15,052 nt of DNA, taken from the NCBI GenBank assembly GCA_002378005.1, contig DFQY01000015.1:1-15052 (forward strand), given 5' to 3'. The notes under the pieces are model-generated. The model saw only the letters and a list, made by a program, of their open reading frames with translations, was not told the origin of the DNA and searched no databases. This document shows, in pieces, positions 7,597 to 14,992 of this stretch (positions are counted from its first letter, which is position 1; each line of letters opens with the position of its first letter). The position numbers and the translations under genes are program-made. This stretch comes from Flavobacteriales bacterium UBA3477. Its GTDB lineage: Bacteria; Bacteroidota; Bacteroidia; Flavobacteriales; Schleiferiaceae.

Positions 7597-8270
7597 TACT
7601 TCGCTTGGTTCTTGCCGAGAAGAATTTCATCTACCATACCATAGGCCTTAGCTTCTTCAGAAGTCATCCAGTAATCGCGATCTGAATCTGCTTCTACCTT
7701 GTCGAATGGCTGTCCGCTATGGTGGGCGATGATGCTATACAGCTCTTTCTTGAGCTTCAAAATTTCTTGCAACGTGATCTCCATATCTGAAGCCTGGCCC
7801 TGAGCGCCGCCCATAGGCTGGTGGATCATAATACGGCTGTGTTTAAGCGCGGAACGCTTTCCAGCAGTTCCTGCACACATCAACACGGCACCCATGGATG
7901 CAGCCATACCTGTACAGATAGTAGCTACATCAGGGTTGACCACTTGCATGGTATCATAAATTCCCAAACCGGCATAGACTGACCCGCCCGGAGAATTGAT
8001 GTAGATCTGAATGTCTTTCTTCGCATCCGCACTTTCCAAGAACAACAGCTGTGCTTGCACGATGTTGGCGACTTGGTCGTTGATGCCGGTGCCCAAGAAA
8101 ATGATACGGTCCATCATCAAACGCGAGAACACGTCCATCTGAGCCACGTTCATTTGGCGCTCTTCAATGATATAGGGTGTCAATGAAGCATCGACGTATT
8201 GATCCACGTACATGCTTTGAATGCCTGCATGCTTGGTGGCATATTTCTTGAATTCTTTACCGAAATCCAT
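7596..8270 (-). CDS. clpP: ClpP, serine peptidase subunit of Clp proteases
   Basis: ClpP forms the barrel-shaped peptidase that degrades substrates delivered by ClpX or other Clp ATPases. The 224-residue protein carries the complete catalytic triad: Ser125 in GMAASMGAVL, His150 in RIMIHQPMGG, and Asp199 in DSDRDYW. The spacings (25 and 49 residues) equal those of the E. coli enzyme. INSPGGSVYAG (91-101), forming the oxyanion region, is also intact. An N-terminal stretch of about 30 residues precedes the part aligned with mature ClpP and is likely a propeptide removed by self-processing, as in E. coli. Tig ends 26 bases upstream and clpX overlaps the stop by one base. The grouping of a ribosome-bound chaperone with ClpXP is the conserved bacterial arrangement. 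Confidence 0.98.
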   Translation of the reverse strand: MDFGKEFKKYATKHAGIQSMYVDQYVDASLTPYIIEERQMNVAQMDVFSRLMMDRIIFLGTGINDQVANIVQAQLLFLESADAKKDIQIYINSPGGSVYAGLGIYDTMQVVNPDVATICTGMAASMGAVLMCAGTAGKRSALKHSRIMIHQPMGGAQGQASDMEITLQEILKLKKELYSIIAHHSGQPFDKVEADSDRDYWMTSEEAKAYGMVDEILLGKNQAK

Positions 8271-8296
8271 TCGTTGGTTGTTTTAAGGTGATTGAA

Positions 8297-9655
8297 TTAT
8301 TTGGCGTTTGCCGATACCAATTTAATGAAATCATCATAGGTAACTTCTTTCTCCTCTACCTTAAAGTTTTCTTTGTAGTACGTCAACAGCTTGGCGTTGT
8401 ATACTTGGTCGTTCAAACGACGTGCTTCTTCCTGGTTTTTCAACGCGTTTTCAGCGATGCCCTTGAGCATCTCGTCGTCCATGACCTGCTGGCCATACTG
8501 TTGGAACTGGGCTTTTACTAAACCTATTGTATGGTCGAGTAATTCTTCTTGACTTACGCTGATTTCGCCCATTTGAATGACTTTGTTCTCAATCAATTGG
8601 TAACGCAATCCCTTTTCAGTCTTTTCCCAATCCGCTTCTACTTCTTCTGCAGTCAATGGCTTCTCACCAGAAGTCTGCATCCATTTTTTCAAGAACGCTA
8701 CAGGCAGGTCGAATTTCGTTTTATCCAACAGGCATTCTGCCACGTTGTTCATAAAGTACTGGTCTGCTTCGTTCGCGTACATGCGTTCCGCTTCCTCCTT
8801 CATGCGCTCGCGCATTTCCTTTTCAGAAGTCACTTCACCTTCGCCGTATACCTTGACGAAGAACTCTTGGTTAAGTTCTGCAGGCTCCATACGAGTGACG
8901 TTTGTCAACTTGAATTCAAATGAACCGGTAGAAGCTTCGAGTTGTGCATCCGTCACGCCCAACAATCCAGCAACATTGTAATCCTTGCCGAAAGATTTAG
9001 CCGCTTCTAATACCACAGAGTTGCCCATGCCCATTTTGCACAGATCACCTTGCGCTTTTTTCGTCTTAAGATTGCTGCCCATGAACTGAGCTTCTTCTTT
9101 CACGATACCGTCGGCTACTACATTTCCGTCTTTATCTACCTCAGTTAAAGAGCCGTGGAACATGTCCTCTGCTTCTGCTTTTTCTGGAGTAACCATCTTG
9201 CCGTAGCGAGAACGGATATCTTCCATGTAGGTATCCAATACTTTCTTATCAGCTACTACTTTGGCACCTTTTACCTTATTCTTCTTGGTGATGCTCACCT
9301 CAAATTCCGGTGAAAGACCGATCTCGAACTGGAATTCGTAGATTCCTGGGGTATCGAAATCGATAGTTTCTTGTTCTACAGGTAGTGGATTGCCCAAGAT
9401 ATTGAGCTTCTCACTGGTGATGTAGTTGTAGATACCGTCTTGCAAAATCTTGTTGATCTCATCAATGAGCACAGATTTTCCGTACTGCTTCTTAATCAAA
9501 CCCATAGGAACTTTTCCTGGGCGGAATCCGGGGATATTCGCGCGCTTGCGGTAGTTCTCCAATACGCCGTTTACCTTTTCTTGGTAATCTTCTGGAGTAA
9601 TTTCTAGCGTCACCAAAAGGTTTAGTGCATCTACTTCTTTCTTGCTAATGTTCAT
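8297..9655 (-). CDS. tig: Trigger factor, ribosome-associated chaperone
   Basis: Trigger factor binds the ribosomal exit tunnel through its N-terminal domain and shields nascent chains. From ATG 9655 the protein has 452 residues. The open frame reaches back to a TTG at 9703, but those extra 16 residues do not resemble the family and include the promoter side, so I chose the ATG (MNISKKEVDALNLL). The ribosome-docking signature GFRPGK is at 43-48. Residues of about 150-255 occupy the place of the FKBP-type peptidyl-prolyl isomerase domain. That stretch (for example DMFHGSLTEVDKDGNV) does not show FKBP active-site motifs I can recognise. The helical substrate-binding C-terminal domain fills the rest, with Glu/Lys/Gln-rich helices. 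Tig leads the operon with clpP and clpX. A TACCTTTG box lies 45 bases upstream of the start. Confidence 0.95.
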   Translation of the reverse strand: MNISKKEVDALNLLVTLEITPEDYQEKVNGVLENYRKRANIPGFRPGKVPMGLIKKQYGKSVLIDEINKILQDGIYNYITSEKLNILGNPLPVEQETIDFDTPGIYEFQFEIGLSPEFEVSITKKNKVKGAKVVADKKVLDTYMEDIRSRYGKMVTPEKAEAEDMFHGSLTEVDKDGNVVADGIVKEEAQFMGSNLKTKKAQGDLCKMGMGNSVVLEAAKSFGKDYNVAGLLGVTDAQLEASTGSFEFKLTNVTRMEPAELNQEFFVKVYGEGEVTSEKEMRERMKEEAERMYANEADQYFMNNVAECLLDKTKFDLPVAFLKKWMQTSGEKPLTAEEVEADWEKTEKGLRYQLIENKVIQMGEISVSQEELLDHTIGLVKAQFQQYGQQVMDDEMLKGIAENALKNQEEARRLNDQVYNAKLLTYYKENFKVEEKEVTYDDFIKLVSANAK

Positions 9656-9700
9656 GTGTGTCCAATTATATTTTGCAAAACCCACTTCGAAAAGGGGTCG

Positions 9701-9708
9701 CAAAGGTA
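9701..9708 (-). promoter_or_regulatory. -7 box of the tig-clpP-clpX promoter
   Basis: On the minus strand TACCTTTG matches the Bacteroidota -7 consensus TAnnTTTG exactly. It gives a leader of roughly 40 bases before the tig ATG at 9655. No clear TTG is seen at 17-23 bases upstream, so only half the promoter is supported. Confidence 0.55.
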
Positions 9709-9792
9709 CATAACATTTTGCCTTTTATTGGGATTGCTTTAACGTAAGGAAATACCTATTCTTTTCGCAAAGATTGTACCTTGCCTATATCT

Positions 9793-11949
9793 ATGTTAGC
9801 CCGACTTATGCAGCGTAAAAATCTCAAGTACCTCCTCCCTATTCTCATAGGGGCTCTCGTCGTTTTAAGTTTCAAACTTCTCGGTCCACAGGAAGAGAAA
9901 GAACAGGTGATTTTTTCCCTAGTTCGCGATGCCCTGACGAATGTGCATTTGCAACCTAGACCGGTGGATGAAGAGATGAGCGTAGAGGTATATGAGAATT
10001 ACCTGGAATCGTTGGACTATAATAAGCTGTTTTTGACCCAGGAGGAATTGGCCCCATTAGAATCTTTCCGCTACCTCCTCGACGATGCTTTTCATCAAAA
10101 CAACACTGCGTATTTTGAGCTCAGTTATAACCTCATCACCGCGGGTATCGAACGCTCAAAGAACATTTACACCGAGCTATTAAAGGAGCCCTTTGATTAT
10201 ACCACCAAGGAATATACTTGGACCGATGCGGAGAGTAAACCCTTCCCAGCGGACCAAAGCGCCTTGGTCAATGAATGGCGCAAGCACCTGAAGTGGCGCA
10301 TCATCAACCGCATTCACGAAAAGGAGCAGGCGCAACAGGAGGACCTCGAGAACGATGACTTAGATGATGTTAAAACCTTTGAAGAGTTTGAGCAAGAGGC
10401 CCGCGAAAAAGAATTGGAACTACAAAACGAATGGTATTCCGACCTCATGGACGTCACCCGCCTCGAGTGGTTCGGCATGTACATGAATGCCTATTGTGAA
10501 GTCTTCGATCCACATACGAACTACCTCGCACCGCAACAAAACGAAGACTTCGAGATGAGCATGACGGGTCAGTTTGAGGGTATCGGGGCCCAATTAAAAA
10601 AGGAAGGCGACTACATCGCCATCGAACGCATCATTGCAGGTTCGGCATGTTGGCGGCAAGGCGACCTGGAAGCAGGCGATAAAATCATCGCCGTGGCTCA
10701 AGGGGCCGAAGAACCGGTTGATGTCGTGGGCTATAAAATTAGTGAAGGCATTAAGCTAATCCGCGGCAAGAAAGGCACTGAAGTGCGTCTTACTGTGAAG
10801 AAAAAAGACGGCTCACGCATGGTCATTCCTATCATTCGCGATGTGGTTGAGCTCGAAAGCACTTTTGCACGTAGCGTCGTCTTAGACGGCGGCATCTACG
10901 ACCGCAAAAGCGCAGAAAACAAAGGAAGCATAGGCACCAAAACCGGGTACATTCGCCTGCCTAAATTCTACGTCGACTTCTACAAGAGCACAAACCGAAA
11001 TGCGGCAGATGATATTCAAGCGGAGATCGAAAAACTCAAAGCCGAGGGCGTGGAGGGCATTGTATTCGACTTGCGCAGCAACGGCGGCGGTTCATTGCAG
11101 GCCGCAATTGAAATTGCCGGTTTGTTCACTCAAAAAGGACCTATGGTGCAGGTGAAAAACTTCCAAAGCGGGACTCGCGCCAAAAGCAATCGCGGAAACA
11201 AAATCTATTGGGACGGTCCGCTGGTCATCCTAGTCAACGAATACAGCGCCTCAGCCTCTGAAATCGTTAGTGCTGCACTTCAAGACCGTGGACGTGCCTT
11301 GATTGTGGGTCCGTCAAAATCAACCTTCGGCAAAGGAACGGTACAGAACATGTTCGATTTCGACCGCGCAGTGGGCGGCAACCTCAACAGCTTAAAACCG
11401 CTGGGCGCCATCAAGATCACGACGGAGAAATTTTACCGCATCAACGGCGGCACCACACAGCTGCAAGGAGTTATTCCAGATATTTCTTTGCCGGGCGCCT
11501 ATGATGAGATTGCCATCGGCGAGAAGGAATACGACCACGCTTTGGCGGTAGACTATGTCGAAAAAGCCACCTACGCCGTAGAAAAGAATTGGACCAAGTC
11601 CTTTGACCGCGCAAAGAAAAGAGCAGCAGAACGCTTGGCTACGGAACCTACCTACGATGCATTCAAGGAATATGCGCAGTGGATTGCCAAAGGCGAGGAA
11701 AACAAACGCATCCCGTTGAACTACACAGATTACGTTGCCTTCCAAGATTCTATCTCGGCACAAAGTGATTTGTTTAAGAACATCAACAAGGCACCTGATA
11801 GCCTTGGTGTTGTTGCCCTCCCTGACCATCTGACCATGTTTGAAACAGATTCTGCACAAGCAGATATTTACCAGAAGTGGTATAAGAATTTATCGCGCGA
11901 CCTAGTGTTGCGCGAAGGGGTAAAAGTAGTCAATGATTTGGTCAAGTAA
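9793..11949 (+). CDS. prc: C-terminal (tail-specific) processing protease, S41 family, Prc/Tsp type
   Basis: This group of periplasmic serine proteases cuts proteins near their C-termini and regulates envelope proteins. From ATG 9793 the protein has 718 residues; from ATG 9808 it would have 713. An upstream TTG (9781) lies inside a promoter-like TACCTTGC (9777-9784) and is an unlikely start. A signal anchor (KYLLPILIGALVVLSFKLLG) follows a basic N-terminus. Residues below are numbered from the 9793 start. A helical Prc N-terminal region spans about 35-240, and a PDZ domain about 254-340 (GQFEGIGAQL to VRLTVKKKDG). The S41 core contains FDLRSNGGGSL (425-435) and NEYSASASEI. The catalytic serine is the middle Ser of SASAS (Ser487), and the general base is Lys514 in TFGKGT. 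Compared with E. coli Prc there are two extra residues between them (GPSKSTFGK). It overlaps the following permease gene by 17 bases and is divergent from tig. Confidence 0.95.
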   Translation: MLARLMQRKNLKYLLPILIGALVVLSFKLLGPQEEKEQVIFSLVRDALTNVHLQPRPVDEEMSVEVYENYLESLDYNKLFLTQEELAPLESFRYLLDDAFHQNNTAYFELSYNLITAGIERSKNIYTELLKEPFDYTTKEYTWTDAESKPFPADQSALVNEWRKHLKWRIINRIHEKEQAQQEDLENDDLDDVKTFEEFEQEAREKELELQNEWYSDLMDVTRLEWFGMYMNAYCEVFDPHTNYLAPQQNEDFEMSMTGQFEGIGAQLKKEGDYIAIERIIAGSACWRQGDLEAGDKIIAVAQGAEEPVDVVGYKISEGIKLIRGKKGTEVRLTVKKKDGSRMVIPIIRDVVELESTFARSVVLDGGIYDRKSAENKGSIGTKTGYIRLPKFYVDFYKSTNRNAADDIQAEIEKLKAEGVEGIVFDLRSNGGGSLQAAIEIAGLFTQKGPMVQVKNFQSGTRAKSNRGNKIYWDGPLVILVNEYSASASEIVSAALQDRGRALIVGPSKSTFGKGTVQNMFDFDRAVGGNLNSLKPLGAIKITTEKFYRINGGTTQLQGVIPDISLPGAYDEIAIGEKEYDHALAVDYVEKATYAVEKNWTKSFDRAKKRAAERLATEPTYDAFKEYAQWIAKGEENKRIPLNYTDYVAFQDSISAQSDLFKNINKAPDSLGVVALPDHLTMFETDSAQADIYQKWYKNLSRDLVLREGVKVVNDLVK

Positions 11950-12766
11950 CATACAAACCTTCACCCGCCATCCCGGCGCCTGGTTCATTTTGGGCCTAAT
12001 CCTTTGTGCCGTTTTCGCGCCGCTGCTCGTCTTGGACAGTAGCGATATGGCCAATGACATGAACCTCCGTAGGGCTATGCTCGATCCGGGCTCGACCAGC
12101 GAGATGGGAACCCACTGGTTTGGTACGGACAAGTTTGGCCGCGATCATTTTTCCAGGATTATACTAGGCAGCCGCATCTCCCTCACCGTGGGGTTGATAG
12201 CCGTGAGCATCAGCTTGGTCATTGGCATCCCCGTCGGAGCCGCAGCCGGTTATTTTGGCGGTCGCGCGGACCAATTCCTTTCTTGGCTCATGTCCGTACT
12301 TTGGTCCATCCCCACCCTTTTGCTGGTCATCGCCCTCACCTTCGTTTTAGGCAAAGGCCTCACACAGGTATTCATCGCCGTGGGACTGACCATGTGGGTC
12401 GAGGTGGCCCGTGTAGTTCGGGGCCAATTTTTAGCTGAAAAGCAAAAAGAATATGTCGAGGCGGCCAAGGTCCTTGGCTTCGGAACTGCCCACATCATGT
12501 TCAGGGAAATCCTACCCAATACTTGGGGACCCCTTTTTGTCATATGCACGACCAATTTTGCTAGCGCCCTCCTCATCGAAAGCGGCCTCAGCTTCCTCGG
12601 CATCGGTGCCCAGCCCCCTATGCCTTCGTGGGGCAGCATGATTCGCGACTATTACCCCTACCTCATGACAGGAAAAGCCTACCTGAGTCTCATTCCAGGT
12701 GCCTTAATTGCCGCTAGTGTATTGAGTTTAAATAGCCTCAGCGCCGCCTTGAGCAAGGATCAATAG
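11933..12766 (+). CDS. ABC transporter permease, DppC/OppC type
   Basis: The 277-residue inner membrane protein belongs to the binding-protein-dependent permease family for peptides, nickel and related solutes. A first membrane segment (about 16-34) is followed by the DppC-like HWFGTDKFGRD (61-71). Further membrane segments lie near 82-106, 116-139, 143-158, 201-225 and 250-270. The EAA loop that contacts the ATPase is YVEAAKVLGFGTAHIMFREILP (174-195), with the expected Glu-Ala-Ala, Gly and Leu-Pro positions. Its usual partners, a DppB-type permease, two ATPases and a binding protein, are absent from this window, so substrate and partners are unknown. Its ATG (11933) lies inside the end of the prc gene, which implies co-transcription and translational coupling. 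Its stop overlaps the stop region of the convergent aat gene by 7 bases, and no terminator separates them. Confidence 0.93.
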   Translation: MIWSSNIQTFTRHPGAWFILGLILCAVFAPLLVLDSSDMANDMNLRRAMLDPGSTSEMGTHWFGTDKFGRDHFSRIILGSRISLTVGLIAVSISLVIGIPVGAAAGYFGGRADQFLSWLMSVLWSIPTLLLVIALTFVLGKGLTQVFIAVGLTMWVEVARVVRGQFLAEKQKEYVEAAKVLGFGTAHIMFREILPNTWGPLFVICTTNFASALLIESGLSFLGIGAQPPMPSWGSMIRDYYPYLMTGKAYLSLIPGALIAASVLSLNSLSAALSKDQ

Positions 12767-13485
12767 CGCAGGGCGAAGGAGTGCACTTCAGGCACCGCCA
12801 CATTGGCCACACCCGCAGGCGCATGAACGCCCATGTAATCTAGATAATCTTGACGGTCCCAATTCTCCGCACCCAAACTGTCTAAGTGCGGCGTAGGTAA
12901 TTGGTTATCTACCAACCCCACATCCACACTGGCCAAATATTGACACATGCCGATGTAGGCGTATTTCGAAGCATTCTTCACGCTGTGAAACATGCTCTCA
13001 CCCACAAACACATTTCCTGTCATCACCCCAAAGGTTCCGCCGATCAATTCCTCGCCGTCCCAAACCTCAAAGCTGTGGGCACGCCCCTTCTGGTGCATGG
13101 CCGCAAAATTCTCCAAGAACATCTCTGAAATCCAGGTGCCCGCCTGTCCCGGACGCGGCATCGTACTGCACCCCTCGAGCACCTTTTGAAAGGCCGTATT
13201 AACCGAAAAGCGCCAAGCACCTTTGTTCATGTAGGGACGCATGCTCTTGGCTACCACCACCGCACCGGTAGGCGTAACACTGCGCACCGGAGGTGAGAAC
13301 CAAAAGACCACCCCATCCTGATCGAACCAAGGAAAAATTCCTATCGGATAAAGGCGTTCATACATTTCTGGGTACAACTCCCAAGACAGCGCAATCAACC
13401 CTTCTTCATTGGCCGCATCATTGGGGTTTGGAACTTCCCAATCCCCTTGACCAATGAAATATAGCGGGCTGTTGATGCTGTTCAT
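12760..13485 (-). CDS. aat: Leucyl/phenylalanyl-tRNA-protein transferase
   Basis: Aat transfers Leu or Phe from aminoacyl-tRNA onto N-terminal Lys or Arg of proteins, creating N-degrons for ClpS-dependent degradation in the cytoplasm. The 241-residue protein has the GIFPWF motif (49-54), WFSPPVR (62-68) and EGCSTMPRPGQAGTWI (104-119). It continues with SFEVWDGEELIGGTFGV (138-154) and VGESMFHSVKNASK (161-174). Glu163, Asp193 and Gln195 (LVDNQ) match Glu156, Asp186 and Gln188 of the E. coli enzyme in spacing, positions discussed as part of its active centre. The gene is the third of a likely operon with the flavin reductase and DUF3127 genes, 12 bases after the DUF3127 stop. Its end overlaps the end of the convergent permease gene. 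Partners ClpS and ClpA are not in this window, though ClpP is. Confidence 0.97.
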   Translation of the reverse strand: MNSINSPLYFIGQGDWEVPNPNDAANEEGLIALSWELYPEMYERLYPIGIFPWFDQDGVVFWFSPPVRSVTPTGAVVVAKSMRPYMNKGAWRFSVNTAFQKVLEGCSTMPRPGQAGTWISEMFLENFAAMHQKGRAHSFEVWDGEELIGGTFGVMTGNVFVGESMFHSVKNASKYAYIGMCQYLASVDVGLVDNQLPTPHLDSLGAENWDRQDYLDYMGVHAPAGVANVAVPEVHSFALRY

Positions 13486-13497
13486 CTACAAGCTTTT

Positions 13498-13872
13498 TTA
13501 GAACGGTAGATCGTCGTCTAGCACATCAGAACCTCCTGTTGGAGCTTCGAACGGCTGGCCTTGTGGTGGCAAATCAGATGGACCAGGACCGGCCCCTTCC
13601 ACTGCATTCATACGCCAAGCTTGTAGGGTGGTGTAGTAACGCGTATCACCCCCTTGTGGTGGCGTCCACTCGCGACCGCGAATGTTGAATTCCACATTCA
13701 CTTCTTGACCTACTTGGAAGTTGTTCAATACCGAAGTTTTGTCCTGTGTAAATTCAAAACACAAGGTTTGTGGATATTGCTCTTTGGTTTGAACTACGAA
13801 TTCGCGTTTTCTGAAACGATCAGAAACCACTTGCTCGTCCATAATCTTTTGGATTCTGGCTTCTATTTGCAT
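13498..13872 (-). CDS. DUF3127 protein, SSB-like with acidic C-terminal tip
   Basis: This 124-residue protein matches, as I recall it, the DUF3127 family found mainly in Bacteroidota, which has no established function. Residues 1-90 are strand-rich (MQIEARIQKIMDEQ; RKREFVVQTKEQYPQTLCFE; VGQEVNVEFNIRGREW; RYYTTLQAWRM), a pattern that suits an OB fold. A low-complexity Gly/Pro/Gln linker (92-113) leads to the extreme C-terminus DVLDDDLPF. That tip closely resembles the conserved C-terminal tip of single-stranded DNA-binding protein SSB (DDDIPF), which docks many repair proteins. I therefore infer a single-strand DNA- or RNA-binding protein with an SSB-like partner-recruiting tail. The gene lies between the flavin reductase and aat genes, 12 bases from each, so the three are probably co-transcribed. 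The DNA-binding role is inference. Confidence 0.85.
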   Translation of the reverse strand: MQIEARIQKIMDEQVVSDRFRKREFVVQTKEQYPQTLCFEFTQDKTSVLNNFQVGQEVNVEFNIRGREWTPPQGGDTRYYTTLQAWRMNAVEGAGPGPSDLPPQGQPFEAPTGGSDVLDDDLPF

Positions 13873-13884
13873 GCGTTTACCCTT

Positions 13885-14778
13885 TTAACGGGCCGATTTA
13901 TCTATTAATAATACTTTCCAGGCTTCGTGCACCTGGTCATTGTCTAACAATTCTTTTGCCATCTCGTGCAACTGCTCGCGCAACTCAATGCCGTCGGCAA
14001 AGTTTTGCAATATACGTCGCACATCAAAGTCATTTTTCATGGCTTCTATTTCAGCGTCTGTAGGAAGGACAGTCACAGAACCTAATTGGCCCAAATTATT
14101 CCCCGTCAAAATCGTCGAACGGCGAATAACCTCTGGAATCTGATCCACACCAATACCCACTGGCGGCGGGCTCAGCTTAAAGAGCGCATCCCCTGAGGCA
14201 CGCACCCACCAATGGCGACCCATACGGCCCACCAAATCAATTTCTTCCTGGTCAATACCTCCATCATCCGCCAATACTCGGTCAGCAATGTGAATGCGCT
14301 TGATCAAACACATGACCAAATTCCCTGCACCACCTTCCTCTCCTAAATGGAAGATATCTCGAACCTCACATTCCAAGCTCACCGGACTTTCCTTCACTCG
14401 CTTGGCTTGTACCACTTCCGAATCCACTGGCGTCAAACCGCTCTTCACAAACTCGTCCACCGAAGAATCGTACTCCGCAGAGCTCAAGTTTACCTGCTGC
14501 GCCACATCGTAGCTCACCACGTTCACCACACACTCCTTTTGGACCATACAATTGTGCAATGTATCCTTCGTCGTATTGTCTCTCACGCGTCTCGCCGGCG
14601 AAAAAATCACCACTGGAGGGTTCGATGAAAAAATATTGAAGAAGCTATATGGGCTCAAATTATTGTTGCCATACTCGTCCACCGTACTTACCAAGGCAAT
14701 AGGTCTAGGACCTATGGCGCCTAGCAATTTCATGTGGCGTTCTTTGGTGGTTATGTCGTCTGGATTGAATGTCGCCAT
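13885..14778 (-). CDS. Flavin reductase-like FMN-binding protein with C-terminal helical extension
   Basis: The 297-residue protein belongs to the flavin reductase-like, FMN-binding split-barrel family. Residues 12-75 carry the typical core: KLLGAIGPRPIALVSTVD, GNNNLSPYSFFNIFSSNPP, and FSPARRVRDNTTKDT, the last contributing phosphate and FMN contacts. The barrel continues to about 190. The last 90 residues are extra, ending in predicted helices (MKNDFDVRRILQNFADGIEL, LREQLHEMAKELLDNDQ). Proteins of this type may reduce flavin with NAD(P)H or act as flavin-dependent oxygenases or redox proteins; the substrate is unknown. It is the first gene of a likely operon with the DUF3127 and aat genes and is divergent from tRNA-Leu. 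A possible -7 box TAACTTTG lies upstream at 14804-14797. No partner oxygenase is visible nearby. Confidence 0.92.
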   Translation of the reverse strand: MATFNPDDITTKERHMKLLGAIGPRPIALVSTVDEYGNNNLSPYSFFNIFSSNPPVVIFSPARRVRDNTTKDTLHNCMVQKECVVNVVSYDVAQQVNLSSAEYDSSVDEFVKSGLTPVDSEVVQAKRVKESPVSLECEVRDIFHLGEEGGAGNLVMCLIKRIHIADRVLADDGGIDQEEIDLVGRMGRHWWVRASGDALFKLSPPPVGIGVDQIPEVIRRSTILTGNNLGQLGSVTVLPTDAEIEAMKNDFDVRRILQNFADGIELREQLHEMAKELLDNDQVHEAWKVLLIDKSAR

Positions 14779-14796
14779 GGGACCAATGATTTGTCA

Positions 14797-14804
14797 CAAA
14801 GTTA
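14797..14804 (-). promoter_or_regulatory. -7 box upstream of the flavin reductase operon
   Basis: On the minus strand TAACTTTG matches TAnnTTTG exactly. It lies 18 bases before the ATG at 14778. A normal -33 TTG at 17-23 bases is not evident, so support is partial and the leader would be very short. Confidence 0.45.
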
Positions 14805-14831
14805 ATTTTTACTGGGGCCATTTCTTTTTTC

Positions 14832-14860
14832 TTGTCAAACTAATTTTCTCTATATATTTG
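14832..14860 (+). promoter_or_regulatory. tRNA-Leu promoter
   Basis: TTG (14832-14834), 18 bases, then TATATTTG (14853-14860) is a full match to the Bacteroidota promoter pattern. Transcription would begin a few bases before the mature tRNA 5' end at 14875. Confidence 0.75.
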
Positions 14861-14874
14861 CCCTCCCAATTGCT

Positions 14875-14954
14875 GCGGATGTGGTGAAATTGGTAGACAC
14901 GCTAGTTTTAGGCACTAGTGCTCCGGCGTGAAGGTTCGAGTCCTTTCATCCGCA
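14875..14954 (+). tRNA. tRNA-Leu, anticodon UAG
   Basis: The 80-base sequence folds into a full cloverleaf. The acceptor stem pairs GCGGATG with CATCCGC. The D arm contains GGTAGA. The anticodon stem CTAGT/ACTAG encloses the loop TTTAGGC with anticodon TAG (14909-14911). A long variable arm forms TGC-TCCG-GCG, a feature of class II tRNAs such as Leu, and the T arm has GGTTCGAGTCC. The anticodon reads CUN-type leucine codons. The 3' CCA is not encoded (the discriminator A14954 is followed by CAG), so CCA must be added enzymatically. It has its own promoter and terminator. Confidence 0.98.
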
Positions 14955-14959
14955 CAGAC

Positions 14960-14992
14960 AAATCCCGATCAGGAAACTGGTCGGGATTTTTT
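14960..14992 (+). terminator. Intrinsic terminator of tRNA-Leu
   Basis: A stem of 13 bp (14960-14972 with 14977-14989, one G-T wobble) is closed by a GAAA tetraloop and followed by a T run ending at 14992. It starts 6 bases after the tRNA. The T run also forms the outer part of the next inverted repeat. Confidence 0.93.

Noticed and set aside
8549..8923. 124-residue plus-strand open frame inside tig
   Set aside because: It is antisense to trigger factor; its Phe/His/Leu-rich translation is typical of a shadow of Lys/Glu-rich coding sequence.
9656..9703. N-terminal extension of trigger factor to a TTG start
   Set aside because: The 16 extra residues do not match the family, and the TTG falls within the -7 promoter box at 9701-9708.
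11392..11859. 155-residue minus-strand open frame inside prc
   Set aside because: It is antisense to the conserved protease domain and downstream region, with no recognisable domain.
14950..14960. Missing encoded CCA at the tRNA-Leu 3' end
   Set aside because: Many bacteria, including most Bacteroidota as I recall, add CCA enzymatically, so it is not a defect.
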